Shown here piece after piece: positions 26,860 to 34,447 of a stretch of 64,000 nucleotides of DNA (its first letter is position 1; each line of letters begins with the position of its first letter). The position numbers and the translations under genes are program-made. The stretch lies in contig CAWFML010000005.1 in the NCBI GenBank assembly GCA_963817025.1, positions 1,674,001 to 1,738,000 of the forward strand, read 5' to 3'. Source of the stretch: JACMLC01 sp963817025 (lineage in GTDB: Bacteria; Acidobacteriota; Blastocatellia; Pyrinomonadales; Pyrinomonadaceae). The notes under the pieces are model-generated. The model was not told the origin of the DNA. It was given only the letters and a program-made list of their open reading frames with translations, and did no database searches.

Positions 26860-26967
26860 CTTTGCGCTTTGTATTTTGTGCTTTGTACTTTGTTTGTGAA
26901 AGCGATGTTGAGACGCGCAACTCAAGGTCGAGTCACGTGCAAAAAAACAAAGCACGAAGGACAAAGA
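26860..26967. repeat. Inverted repeat of CAAAGMA heptamers (H), fabF/etfB junction
   Basis: The left arm (26860-26899) has TTTGTATTTTGTGCTTTG-type words and the right arm (26940-26967) ACAAAGCACGAAGGACAAAG. The loop holds GTTGAGACGCGCAACTCAAG and GTCGAGTCACGTGCAAA, closely matching loops of the elements at 41741 and 62375. It ends 1 nt from the fabF stop. Confidence 0.87.
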
Positions 26968-26968
26968 A

Positions 26969-28210
26969 CTATTCCTCGTATCTCTTAAAAACCAGACTGG
27001 CATTCGTGCCGCCAAAGCCGAAGCTGTTCGAGAGCGTGTAATCCACACGCGCCTCGCGCGCCTCGTTTGGCACATAATCCAGATCGCAATCCGGGTCAGG
27101 GTTCACGTAGTTGATGGTCGGCGGCAGCATCCCGCGATTAATGGCGAGCACGGAGAAAACCCCCTCGATGCCGCCCGCCGCGCCGAGCAGGTGGCCCGTC
27201 ATGGATTTGGTAGAGCTAACCGCCAGCTTGTAGGCGTGTTCGCCGAAAGCTTTTTTAATCGCCATCGTCTCGAACTTATCGTTGTACGGCGTGGACGTGC
27301 CGTGAGCGTTGATATAGCCCACGCTCTCAGGCTCAACTCCTGCGTCCTTCAAAGCTTTCTGCATCACGCGAATCGCGCCCGAACCCGTCTCGTCCGGCAT
27401 CGTGATATGAAAAGCGTCTGCGGTCATGCCGTAACCAACCACCTCCGCATAGATGCGTGCGCCGCGTTTTCGCGCCAGCTCCAATTCTTCCAGAATCATC
27501 AGGCCCGCGCCTTCGCCTATGACAAAGCCGTCGCGGTCGCGCTCGAATGGACGCGAGGCTCTGACGGGGTCGTCGTTGCGAGTTGACAGGGCGCGCATCG
27601 CGGCAAAGCCCGCGACGCTCATCGGCGTGATGGCGGATTCCGCGCCGCCGCAAATCATGACATCCGCATAGCCGTGCTGTATGAGACGAAAGCTATCGCC
27701 GATGGCATGCGCTCCGGCTGAACAGGCGGTTGCCGTGGCGGAGTTTGGCCCTTTCGCCTTGTGACGAATCGAGACCTGACCGGCTGCGAGGTTGACGATG
27801 GCCGAAGGGATAAAGAACGGCGAGACGCGATGCGGCCCATCGTCCAGAAGCTTTGAGTGCTCGCGCTCGATGGCCCAGAAATCCCCGATGCCGCTGCTGA
27901 TATAAGTCCCGACCTCTTCCGAGTTTTCATCCGTGATGACAAGACCGCTGTCCTTCATGGCCTCGTCTGCGGCGGCGATGGAGTAATGGATAAAGGCGCC
28001 CATCTTGCGCGCCTCTTTCTTCTCTATGAAATCGAGCGGGTCAAAGTTTTTGACCTCGGCCCCGAATTTGACGGAAAACTTTTCCGTGTCAAATTTCTTA
28101 ATCAAGTCCACGCCGCTCTGCCCGCTCATCAGCGCAGACCAAGTTGACTCGACCGTATTGCCGACCGGCGTCACCAGACCAAGACCTGTCACTACGACGC
28201 GACGTTTCAA
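26969..28210 (-). CDS. fabF: 3-oxoacyl-ACP synthase II
   Basis: 413 residues from a TTG at 28210, preceded by AAAGGAG at 9-nt spacing; this gives the usual N-terminus (M)KRRVVVTGLGLVTPVG, while the longer ATG call enters a repeat. It condenses malonyl-ACP with acyl-ACP in chain elongation. Active-site Cys in TATACSAGAHAIG and His in INAHGTSTPYND and KSMTGHLLGAAGG are intact. It follows acpP across a GTGACRA hairpin, the classic acpP-fabF order. Confidence 0.96.
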   Translation of the reverse strand: MKRRVVVTGLGLVTPVGNTVESTWSALMSGQSGVDLIKKFDTEKFSVKFGAEVKNFDPLDFIEKKEARKMGAFIHYSIAAADEAMKDSGLVITDENSEEVGTYISSGIGDFWAIEREHSKLLDDGPHRVSPFFIPSAIVNLAAGQVSIRHKAKGPNSATATACSAGAHAIGDSFRLIQHGYADVMICGGAESAITPMSVAGFAAMRALSTRNDDPVRASRPFERDRDGFVIGEGAGLMILEELELARKRGARIYAEVVGYGMTADAFHITMPDETGSGAIRVMQKALKDAGVEPESVGYINAHGTSTPYNDKFETMAIKKAFGEHAYKLAVSSTKSMTGHLLGAAGGIEGVFSVLAINRGMLPPTINYVNPDPDCDLDYVPNEAREARVDYTLSNSFGFGGTNASLVFKRYEE

Positions 28211-28230
28211 GTTAAATACTCCTTTGAAAG

Positions 28231-28312
28231 TAGTGACGAGTGACAAGTGACGAGTGACGAGATAAAAGTTTTTGTCTTTAACTCATCACTTGTCACCCGT
28301 CACTTGTCACTA
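28231..28312. repeat. Inverted repeat of GTGACRA heptamers (I), acpP/fabF junction
   Basis: The left arm has four GTGACRA words (28233-28261) and the right arm matching GTCAC words to 28312. The last bases overlap the acpP stop codon. The fabF RBS lies outside the hairpin. Confidence 0.9.
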
Positions 28313-28552
28313 TTTTTTATGCTGGTCAATATAGCTATAGGCGTCGCGGACGCTTTGAATCTTTTCGGCGTCTTCGTCCGGAATTTCGATGCCGAACTCT
28401 TCCTCGAAACGCATCACCAGCTCAACCGTGTCGAGCGAATCCGCGCCGAGGTCGTCTATGAAGCGCGCGTTGGGCGTCACTTCGTTTTCGTCAACACCAA
28501 GTTCGTCAACGATAATCTGTTTGACTTTATTCTCGATCTCTTGATCGGCCAT
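28310..28552 (-). CDS. acpP: Acyl carrier protein
   Basis: 80 residues from ATG 28552, preceded by AGAGGAGC; upstream in-frame sequence belongs to the spacer. It carries growing fatty-acyl chains on 4'-phosphopantetheine attached to Ser in DLGADSLDTVELVM. It is acidic with four helices, as usual. It is placed between fabD and fabF. Confidence 0.97.
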   Translation of the reverse strand: MADQEIENKVKQIIVDELGVDENEVTPNARFIDDLGADSLDTVELVMRFEEEFGIEIPDEDAEKIQSVRDAYSYIDQHKK

Positions 28553-28607
28553 CTTTTTTGCTCCTCTATGAAAGGTTGAAAAACCTGTCCCTGCAAATTT
28601 TGAAAAT

Positions 28608-29543
28608 CTAAAGAGCCTCGCGCGCTTGGCGCAGACTCGCGGTATCTTCGACATTCAGGCTTGCGGCATCGCGGTTGATCCGCCTGACCAGACCGGACAA
28701 AACTTTTCCCGGCCCGACTTCGACAAATCTTTCAACGCCTTCCTGAACCAGAAACTCTATCGACTCGCGCCAGCGCACAGGCGCGGAGACCTGCCTGACG
28801 AGCGCATCGCGCGCCTCTTCGCCCGTTTCAATCGCCGCCGCGTCAACGTTCGTGACTAGCGGCACGCGCAAGTCCTGAAACGAAATCTTTTCAAACTCTA
28901 AAGCCAGACGCTCCTGCGCGGGCATCATCAGCGCGCAATGAAACGGCGCGCTGACCTTCAACCTGATAGCCTTCTTCGCGCCGCGCTCCTTCAAGAGAGC
29001 CATCGCGCGCTCGACCGCCGTCGCGTCTCCGGCAATAACCACCTGTCCCGGCGCATTGATGTTGGCGGGGCTGCAAACCTCTCCCTGCTGTGCTTCGCCG
29101 CAGGCGTTCATGATGTCTGAAAGGTCTGCGCCTAAAATCGCGGCCATCGCTCCAGAACCGACCGGCGCGGCCTCCTGCATGAAACTTCCGCGCGCTCGCA
29201 CAACCCGCACAGCATCACTCAAAGATAAAGCTCCTGCTGCGACGAGCGCGGAATATTCGCCGAGGCTGTGGCCCGCAACAAAGCCGGGTGCGGGAAAGCC
29301 TTCTGCTTCCATCGCGCGAAAGGCTGCGATTGAAGTGGTCAGAATCGCAGGCTGCGTGTTTTCAGTCAACTGCAACTCTTCCGCAGTCCCTGAAAAACAT
29401 ATCCCGGAGATGGAAAATCCGAGAGCCTCATCAGCCTCTTCAAAGACAAGTCGCGCCGCCGGAAAATTTTCCGACAGGTCGCGTCCCATACCGGCAGACT
29501 GCGAACCCTGCCCCGGAAAAATGTATGCGAGACTATTGCTCAT
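28608..29543 (-). CDS. fabD: Malonyl-CoA:ACP transacylase
   Basis: 311 residues. It loads malonyl groups onto ACP. N-terminal YIFPGQGSQSAGMGRDL, the nucleophile Ser in VAGHSLGEYSALVAAG and the His of SAPFHCALM are present, with FVEVGPGKVLSGLVRRI near the end. The ATG shares a base with the stop of the upstream small gene (TAATG), so translation is coupled to it. Confidence 0.96.
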   Translation of the reverse strand: MSNSLAYIFPGQGSQSAGMGRDLSENFPAARLVFEEADEALGFSISGICFSGTAEELQLTENTQPAILTTSIAAFRAMEAEGFPAPGFVAGHSLGEYSALVAAGALSLSDAVRVVRARGSFMQEAAPVGSGAMAAILGADLSDIMNACGEAQQGEVCSPANINAPGQVVIAGDATAVERAMALLKERGAKKAIRLKVSAPFHCALMMPAQERLALEFEKISFQDLRVPLVTNVDAAAIETGEEARDALVRQVSAPVRWRESIEFLVQEGVERFVEVGPGKVLSGLVRRINRDAASLNVEDTASLRQAREAL

Positions 29544-29887
29544 TAATCCTTACGCGGCTGCATTGAAAAAGCAATCGTCTCGCCGCGTTCCGTGACCGCG
29601 ACCTCTTTTTTCTGCGCCTCGTAGCCGTCAACTTTGACGACCACGCGATAACTTCCCCGTGGCATTTTTTTGACGCGCACGCGCCCGCGCCCGTCAGCTT
29701 TGCGAAAAACTATGTCTCCGGTCTTCGGAACGAAAGTGACGCACGCGTTCTTCACAGGCTGTCCGGCAGTGTTCGTCACTTCGACGATCACAGAGCCTTC
29801 GTCCGTCTGGGCAGAGAGCACAGAGCCTGCGCCAGACAGCATCAGGCACAATAGCATCATTGTCATCAATCGTAAGCCGCGCATCAT
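29543..29887 (-). CDS. Small secreted carboxypeptidase-regulatory-like domain protein
   Basis: 114 residues from the ATG at 29887 (AGGAG 10 nt upstream). A signal peptide (LMTMMLLCLMLSGAGSVLSAQ) precedes a single beta-sandwich domain of the carboxypeptidase-regulatory type: GSVIVEVTNTAGQPVKNACV, DGRGRVRVKKMPRGSYRVVV, DGYEAQKKEV. No enzyme domain accompanies it. It sits between fabH and fabD and its stop overlaps the fabD ATG, so a periplasmic protein is made in step with cytoplasmic fatty-acid enzymes. Its function is unknown. Confidence 0.82.
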   Translation of the reverse strand: MMRGLRLMTMMLLCLMLSGAGSVLSAQTDEGSVIVEVTNTAGQPVKNACVTFVPKTGDIVFRKADGRGRVRVKKMPRGSYRVVVKVDGYEAQKKEVAVTERGETIAFSMQPRKD

Positions 29888-29901
29888 TTTTATTTCGACT
29901 C

Positions 29902-30888
29902 CTACCAGCGCAAGACCACGCCGCCCCATGTCACGCCGCCGCCGAAGGAAGTCAAGACGACCAGATCGCCCTCTTTGACGCGGCCAGCTTCGACGCATTC
30001 ATCGAGCGCGATGGGAATCGAGGCCGAAGAAGTATTGCCGTGCATCGAGATGTTTGAATAAATCTTTGACTCGTCCACGCCGAGCTTGCTTGCGACGGCA
30101 TCCGTGATGCGCTGGTTGGCCTGATGCGGGATAAAGAGATTGATGTCTTCCGCCTGCTGTTCGGCTTCCGCCAGAACCTCGCGCGTAATGTCCGTCATCG
30201 AGCGCACGGCGACTTTAAAAAGCTCATTGCCCTTCATCTTATAAAAGTGCTGTCCAGACGCGAGGGTTTCCGCAGTCGAGCCGAGGCGCGTGCCGCCGCC
30301 CGGAGCGTAAAGCTGTTCCGCGAAACGACCATCGGAGCGAATCCGCGCCGCAAGGATTCCTTTTTCTTCCCCGACCGGCCCAAGCACTGCCGCTCCCGCT
30401 CCGTCGCCGAAGATGACGCATGTCGAGCGGTCTGTGTAGTCAACATACTTGGTCAAAACTTCCGCGCCGATGACCAGAGCATAGCGGCACTGGCCCATGC
30501 GAATCATCGAATTGGCGAGCGTCAGGCCGTAGAGAAAACCTGAACAGGCTGCGGCCAGATCGAAGGCTGCGGCGCGGTTTGCGCCAAGCTCCGCCTGAAT
30601 CAAACATCCGGTCGAAGGCAAAAGCTGGTCGGGCGTGACGGTCGCGCAGATGAGCACGTCAATCTCGGACGGGTCAAGGCGAGCGCGCTCAATCGCCTGT
30701 CGTGCGGCCTTGACGGCAAAGAGCGAGGTGTATTCTTCGGGCGCGGCTTTGCGACGCTGCTTGATGCCCGTGCGCGAAGTTATCCACTCGTCAGAGGTGT
30801 CCACCAGCTTTTCCAGATCGGCATTTGTCAGAATGCCTTTCGGATAAGCGTGGCCCGTGCCTAAGATTCCGGCATTTACTTGTGCCAT
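29902..30888 (-). CDS. fabH: 3-oxoacyl-ACP synthase III
   Basis: 328 residues. It starts fatty-acid synthesis by condensing acyl-CoA with malonyl-ACP. Catalytic Cys in DLAAACSGFLYGL, His in FIPHQANQRI and Asn in ISMHGNTSSASIP are all present. GAAAGGAAAG precedes the ATG. It follows plsX across a GTAAATA-type hairpin. Confidence 0.97.
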   Translation of the reverse strand: MAQVNAGILGTGHAYPKGILTNADLEKLVDTSDEWITSRTGIKQRRKAAPEEYTSLFAVKAARQAIERARLDPSEIDVLICATVTPDQLLPSTGCLIQAELGANRAAAFDLAAACSGFLYGLTLANSMIRMGQCRYALVIGAEVLTKYVDYTDRSTCVIFGDGAGAAVLGPVGEEKGILAARIRSDGRFAEQLYAPGGGTRLGSTAETLASGQHFYKMKGNELFKVAVRSMTDITREVLAEAEQQAEDINLFIPHQANQRITDAVASKLGVDESKIYSNISMHGNTSSASIPIALDECVEAGRVKEGDLVVLTSFGGGVTWGGVVLRW

Positions 30889-30900
30889 TACTTTCCTTTC

Positions 30901-30976
30901 GTAAATAGTAAATGGTCAATCGTAAATAGATAAAAATCAGTTCTTCTATTTACCATTTACTATTCACTATTTACTA
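30901..30976. repeat. Inverted repeat of GTAAATA heptamers (J), plsX/fabH junction
   Basis: The left arm (30901-30930) has GTAAATAGTAAATGG and GTAAATAG. The right arm (30946-30976) has the complementary CTATTTACCATTTACTATTC... words. The plsX stop (30974-30976) is within the arm. Confidence 0.88.
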
Positions 30977-32038
30977 ATCGCCACCGACCGCTTCTGCAAA
31001 CTCGCGTGCATTGGTTTCGGCTATCCCGCGCTCGATTCTTTCGCTGGCTCGATGCTCGGAGAATTCTTTGACGCTGCGAATCGCGTTGCGAATCGCGCGG
31101 GCATTGGACGAGCCGTGGCCGATCATGACGATTTTTCTCACGCCCAGGAGAGGCGCGCCGCCATATTCGGAATAATCGAGACGCTTTTTGATATTACGAA
31201 AAGCGGGGCGGGCCAGCATGGCTCCGGCTTTCGTCATCGCCGTGGCCGTCAACTCGCGCTTAATCATAGAGAGCATCGCATCCGTCAAGCCTTCGGACAA
31301 CTTGAGCATCACATTGCCGGTAAAGCCATCCGTCACGATGACATCAACCTGCCCTGTGAATACGTCGCGTCCTTCGACATTGCCGACGAAGTTCAAGCTC
31401 TCAAGATTACGAAGCAGCGGAAACGCTTCCTTTGTCAGATCGTTTCCTTTAGCTTCCTCTTCACCGATGCTCATCAGGCCGACGGCAGGCTTGACCGTGC
31501 CGAGCACCGCGCGCACATACGCGTCGCCCATGATGGCAAACTGCGCCAGGTGCACGGCCTTGCATTCGGCGTTTGCGCCGACATCAAGGAGCAGCGTCGG
31601 CTTGCTTCCTTTGGTCGGAATCATGGCCGCCAGCGCGGGCCTGTCCACGCCGGGCAACATGCCTATGACCATCTTGGCCGTCGCCATCGCCGCGCCGGTG
31701 TTGCCCGCAGAGACAATCCCATCCGCGCGACCTTCGTCAACCAGTTTCGAGCCGACTCTCAAAGAGCTTTTCTTCTTACGCCGGACAGCGGTGGCGACGG
31801 GTTCATCCATCCCGATCACTTCCGCTGCTTCGATAAACTCGATGCCCTTGTCGCCCTGCCCGCGCCAGCCGCAACGCTTTAGCTCCGGCTCGACCTTTTC
31901 GGGCTGCCCGACCAGAATCACTGTCACGCCGAGATCGCGTGCCGCCGCAAGCGCGCCATCTATCTCAGCGTGCGGCGCATGGTCCGAACCCATCGCGTCC
32001 ACGACGACTTTTCCCGTCAGTTGGGATACATGATTCAT
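30974..32038 (-). CDS. plsX: Phosphate acyltransferase PlsX
   Basis: 354 residues. It converts acyl-ACP to acyl-phosphate for phospholipid synthesis. It shows VVVDAMGSDHAPHAEIDGAL at the N-terminus, VSAGNTGAAMATAKMVIG, LLDVGANAECKAVHLAQFA and VTDGFTGNVMLKLSEG. It lies in the widely conserved order yceD-rpmF-plsX-fabH. The ATG is 7 nt from the preceding hairpin. Confidence 0.96.
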   Translation of the reverse strand: MNHVSQLTGKVVVDAMGSDHAPHAEIDGALAAARDLGVTVILVGQPEKVEPELKRCGWRGQGDKGIEFIEAAEVIGMDEPVATAVRRKKKSSLRVGSKLVDEGRADGIVSAGNTGAAMATAKMVIGMLPGVDRPALAAMIPTKGSKPTLLLDVGANAECKAVHLAQFAIMGDAYVRAVLGTVKPAVGLMSIGEEEAKGNDLTKEAFPLLRNLESLNFVGNVEGRDVFTGQVDVIVTDGFTGNVMLKLSEGLTDAMLSMIKRELTATAMTKAGAMLARPAFRNIKKRLDYSEYGGAPLLGVRKIVMIGHGSSNARAIRNAIRSVKEFSEHRASERIERGIAETNAREFAEAVGGD

Positions 32039-32045
32039 GAAAAGG

Positions 32046-32129
32046 CAGTGACGTGTGCTGTGTGACGTGTGACAAGCTAAATAGCCCTTGTCTTAAACTC
32101 GCCGCCTGTCACTTGTCACTTATCACTGT
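32046..32129. repeat. Inverted repeat of GTGACRA-type words (K), rpmF/plsX junction
   Basis: The left arm is CAGTGACGTGTGCTGTGTG... (32046-32075). The right arm CTGTCACTTGTCACTTATCAC runs to 32127. Its outer ends lie 2 nt from the rpmF stop and 7 nt from the plsX ATG. Confidence 0.82.
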
Positions 32130-32131
32130 TT

Positions 32132-32317
32132 TTACGCTTCCTGCTCGATCTGTATGACTTCACGGCCTTTATAGAAGCCGCACTTCGGGCACACGCGATG
32201 CGGCATGCGCGGCTCCTGACAATTCGGGCAGATGCTGGTTTGCGGCGCACGCAAAGCATCATGCGCGCGACGTTTGCGCGTGCGCGCTTTTGAGTGTCTA
32301 CGTTTTGGATTAGGCAT
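32132..32317 (-). CDS. rpmF: 50S ribosomal protein L32
   Basis: 61 residues. It begins MPNPKRRHSKARTRKRRAHD and has the zinc-ribbon Cys pairs CPNC and CPKC (residues about 30-46). GGAGAG precedes the ATG. It sits between yceD and plsX, as in many bacteria. Confidence 0.97.
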   Translation of the reverse strand: MPNPKRRHSKARTRKRRAHDALRAPQTSICPNCQEPRMPHRVCPKCGFYKGREVIQIEQEA

Positions 32318-32340
32318 ATATAACTCTCCAAGTTAAATTT

Positions 32341-32412
32341 AGATTTTTGACTTGCGAATAAAAAAAGTTTAGAAGCACGATTCTTTGATCGCAAATCTAA
32401 AATCGCAAATCT
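32341..32412. repeat. Weak inverted repeat of AAATCGC words (L), yceD/rpmF junction
   Basis: AGATTTTTGACTTGCGAA (32341-32358) faces GATCGCAAATCTAAAATCGC (32388-32407). The right arm overlaps the last codons and stop of yceD. Pairing is partial, but the AAATCGC word is shared with the element at 53487. Confidence 0.5.
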
Positions 32413-32915
32413 TTCAAAGCTTGCCAGCGCGGGTCAATCTCTTTCGACTCACAATGGCAGGCGTTAATATTTTTGTTGACGCCGCAGACTTCGCACAGCC
32501 CCGCGCAATCTTCCCGGCACAGCGAGCGCGTCGGCAGTGCAAGAAGCACCTGTTCGCGCACCAATTCGTCAACGTCAATCGCGTCTCCCTCAAACACAGA
32601 GAGATTCAAATCTTCTTCCTGCAACTCCGCAGTCTCTTCTTCCGTCGCATACTCAGTCGCCGGAATATACGTAACATCAAATTCCGTCTCGACCGGCACG
32701 GCAATCGGAGTCAGGCAGCGGTCACAATCAATTTCTGCGCGGGCTTTGATTTTGCCACGTGCGCGCACCTGTTGACCATTGCGCGTCATGCGCCCGCTCA
32801 CTTCCGCAGTCCCTGTCAGGCGCAGATTTTCTTCTTCAAGCGAAAGTTCATCGGGACTGTAAGCGTGTGCGAAAGCTCCGCCCTTCTCTTCCAGTTTATC
32901 AAGCTCTAAACGCAT
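32397..32915 (-). CDS. yceD: YceD/DUF177 family protein
   Basis: 172 residues. Members are 23S rRNA accumulation proteins encoded before rpmF. The conserved Cys-bearing core is seen: IDCDRCLTPIAVPVETEFDV, then the C-terminal SLCREDCAGLCEVCGVNKN with several Cys. It is the first gene after a consensus sigma-70 promoter and heads the ribosomal/fatty-acid operon. Confidence 0.93.
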   Translation of the reverse strand: MRLELDKLEEKGGAFAHAYSPDELSLEEENLRLTGTAEVSGRMTRNGQQVRARGKIKARAEIDCDRCLTPIAVPVETEFDVTYIPATEYATEEETAELQEEDLNLSVFEGDAIDVDELVREQVLLALPTRSLCREDCAGLCEVCGVNKNINACHCESKEIDPRWQALKDLRF

Positions 32916-32971
32916 CCGCGCACCCCTCTGTCAAAAACATTGCGCCACAGCAGCAGGCGCAAAAAGGGTTT

Positions 32972-32999
32972 ATTATAGCGGCCACAGCCCAAGTGTCAA
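32972..32999 (-). promoter_or_regulatory. Consensus sigma-70 promoter of the yceD-rpmF-plsX-fab operon
   Basis: On the minus strand a perfect TTGACA (32999-32994) and a perfect TATAAT (32977-32972) are spaced by 16 bp, leaving a leader of about 50 nt before yceD. This is the best promoter match in the window. Confidence 0.8.
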
Positions 33000-33079
33000 C
33001 GCGCGAAAAGCTAATTATCCAAGTGTTAGCTTTACAAAGCCTCATAACTCTTCTTCGCGCCTTGAGTCTTTCTTTGCTT

Positions 33080-33120
33080 GCGCCACCAGCGTGAACCGTT
33101 CGTGTTATCGCTGGTGGCGC
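33080..33120. repeat. Hairpin with GCGCTGGTGGCGC core (M)
   Basis: GCGCCACCAGCG (33080-33091) and CGCTGGTGGCGC (33109-33120) are exact complements with a 17-nt loop, flanked by CTTTGC and AAAG. The core equals that of the perfect 29-bp repeat at 24325. It lies between the TPR gene stop and the yceD promoter. Confidence 0.85.
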
Positions 33121-33191
33121 AAAGATAAAACCATAAGACGCAAAGGGTTGCGCCGCCTACTTTCTTGAGTTTTGATACGGTCTTTTAGTTT

Positions 33192-34427
33192 TCAACCGCT
33201 CGCCCCGGAGCTTTGTAACCCGAGCCTCAAGGCGTCCTCTCGCATGGCTTCGGCCAGCCGCCTGTCGCCGCTCGTCACCAGACGTTTGCGCGCGTGCCGG
33301 GCCGCGCTGAACAGTGGCGGAAGTTGCGGCACTTCATCCGGCAGAAAACGGTTTTTGCGCGGGGTGCGATAACGCGACTCGTCCTGCCCCGCCGCACGCG
33401 CCGCGCGAAAAGATTCTTCGGCACGCGCTTCATTGCCGCTGCGCAAATAGAGCAGCCCCAGCATATAAAGGGCTGCGGAATATCCCTCGTTCAGCTCAAC
33501 GGCCTTGCGCAGATGTCTTTCGGCGAGACGATTTCGATTGAGACGATAATAGACACAGCCGACGACGTAATGCGTTTCCGGCGCGGGATGCGCGGCCAGC
33601 GCCTGCTTGAAAGCTGCCAGAGCACCCGCCCATTTTTCTTCAGCCGCCAGCAGACGCCCCAGCGCATAATGAGCCGCAAAGGAAGATGTCCCACGCTCAA
33701 CGACGCGACGCAAGAGATTTTTCGCGCGCTCAGCTTCACCCTCATCGCCGCACGCCAGACCAAGCAGCAAGCAGATGCGGTCATCTTCGGGCGCGACCTT
33801 GTGTGCGCGCTCAAGATAATCACGCGCCAGAGCCGTCTTGCCCGCGCGGAAAAAGTATTCGCCGAGAAAAGAGTTTAAGGGCGCATTGTCCGAAGCAAGA
33901 GCGGCGGCCCTTTCCAGAGCGCGTATGCCGCGCGCGGCATTTCCTTCTGTCAGGCAGCTCATGCCTTCGTCCACATATTTTTTGAAAGCCGCAGACTCTG
34001 TTCCCTGATAACGGGCGATAATCTCAGTGTGCCTCTCGTCGCGGCGTTGCGTCTCGTCCTGCTCTTCCGCTTCGCGCTCGCAACGCTCGCGCCAGACAGT
34101 ATCCAGCTTGTCAGCCTCTATCACGCCCCCTTCGCTGAGAATGCCGATCAAGGTTTCAATTAGCGAGTGGTCGAAGTAAGAATTACGCGCCTGCCGCAGG
34201 AGAAAGTCGAGGCATCTTTCAAGCTGTTCGGCGGTGCGCAGCAATCTGTACTCAAGCGCAGAGACACGCTCCAACAGATGCTCTTCATGCAGCGCGGGCG
34301 GCTCGACCGGGTCGTAACGCACGGCGGCAGGCTCGATGACCAGCATCAAGCGCGTCCCGCAACGCACGCACAGTTCCTCTCCGAAACTATTTGCGGCAAG
34401 ACATTTCTGGCAATAAAACTTTTCCAC
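33192..34427 (-). CDS. Zinc-ribbon and TPR-repeat protein
   Basis: About 411 residues from a GTG at 34427; the TTG at 34439 is also possible. It opens with a rubredoxin-like zinc ribbon EKFYCQKCLAANSF...LCVRCGTRL, continues with a charged helical region (about 50-150), then six or so tetratricopeptide repeats (about 160-360), e.g. NSFLGEYFFRAGKTALARDY and HYVVGCVYYRLNRNRLAERH. There is no signal peptide, so it is cytoplasmic and probably a scaffold. It follows hbd with about 20 bp between them. Specific partners are unknown. Confidence 0.83.
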   Translation of the reverse strand: MEKFYCQKCLAANSFGEELCVRCGTRLMLVIEPAAVRYDPVEPPALHEEHLLERVSALEYRLLRTAEQLERCLDFLLRQARNSYFDHSLIETLIGILSEGGVIEADKLDTVWRERCEREAEEQDETQRRDERHTEIIARYQGTESAAFKKYVDEGMSCLTEGNAARGIRALERAAALASDNAPLNSFLGEYFFRAGKTALARDYLERAHKVAPEDDRICLLLGLACGDEGEAERAKNLLRRVVERGTSSFAAHYALGRLLAAEEKWAGALAAFKQALAAHPAPETHYVVGCVYYRLNRNRLAERHLRKAVELNEGYSAALYMLGLLYLRSGNEARAEESFRAARAAGQDESRYRTPRKNRFLPDEVPQLPPLFSAARHARKRLVTSGDRRLAEAMREDALRLGLQSSGASG

Positions 34428-34447
34428 GATATGCTTCAAAGTTGAAA

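Noticed and set aside
28213..28246. Longer fabF start at 28246
   Set aside because: It reads into the GTGACRA repeat and skips the clear RBS that precedes the TTG at 28210.
31052..32033. Two long ORFs (276 and 281 codons) opposite plsX
   Set aside because: They are antisense shadows of plsX with biased composition and no recognisable features.
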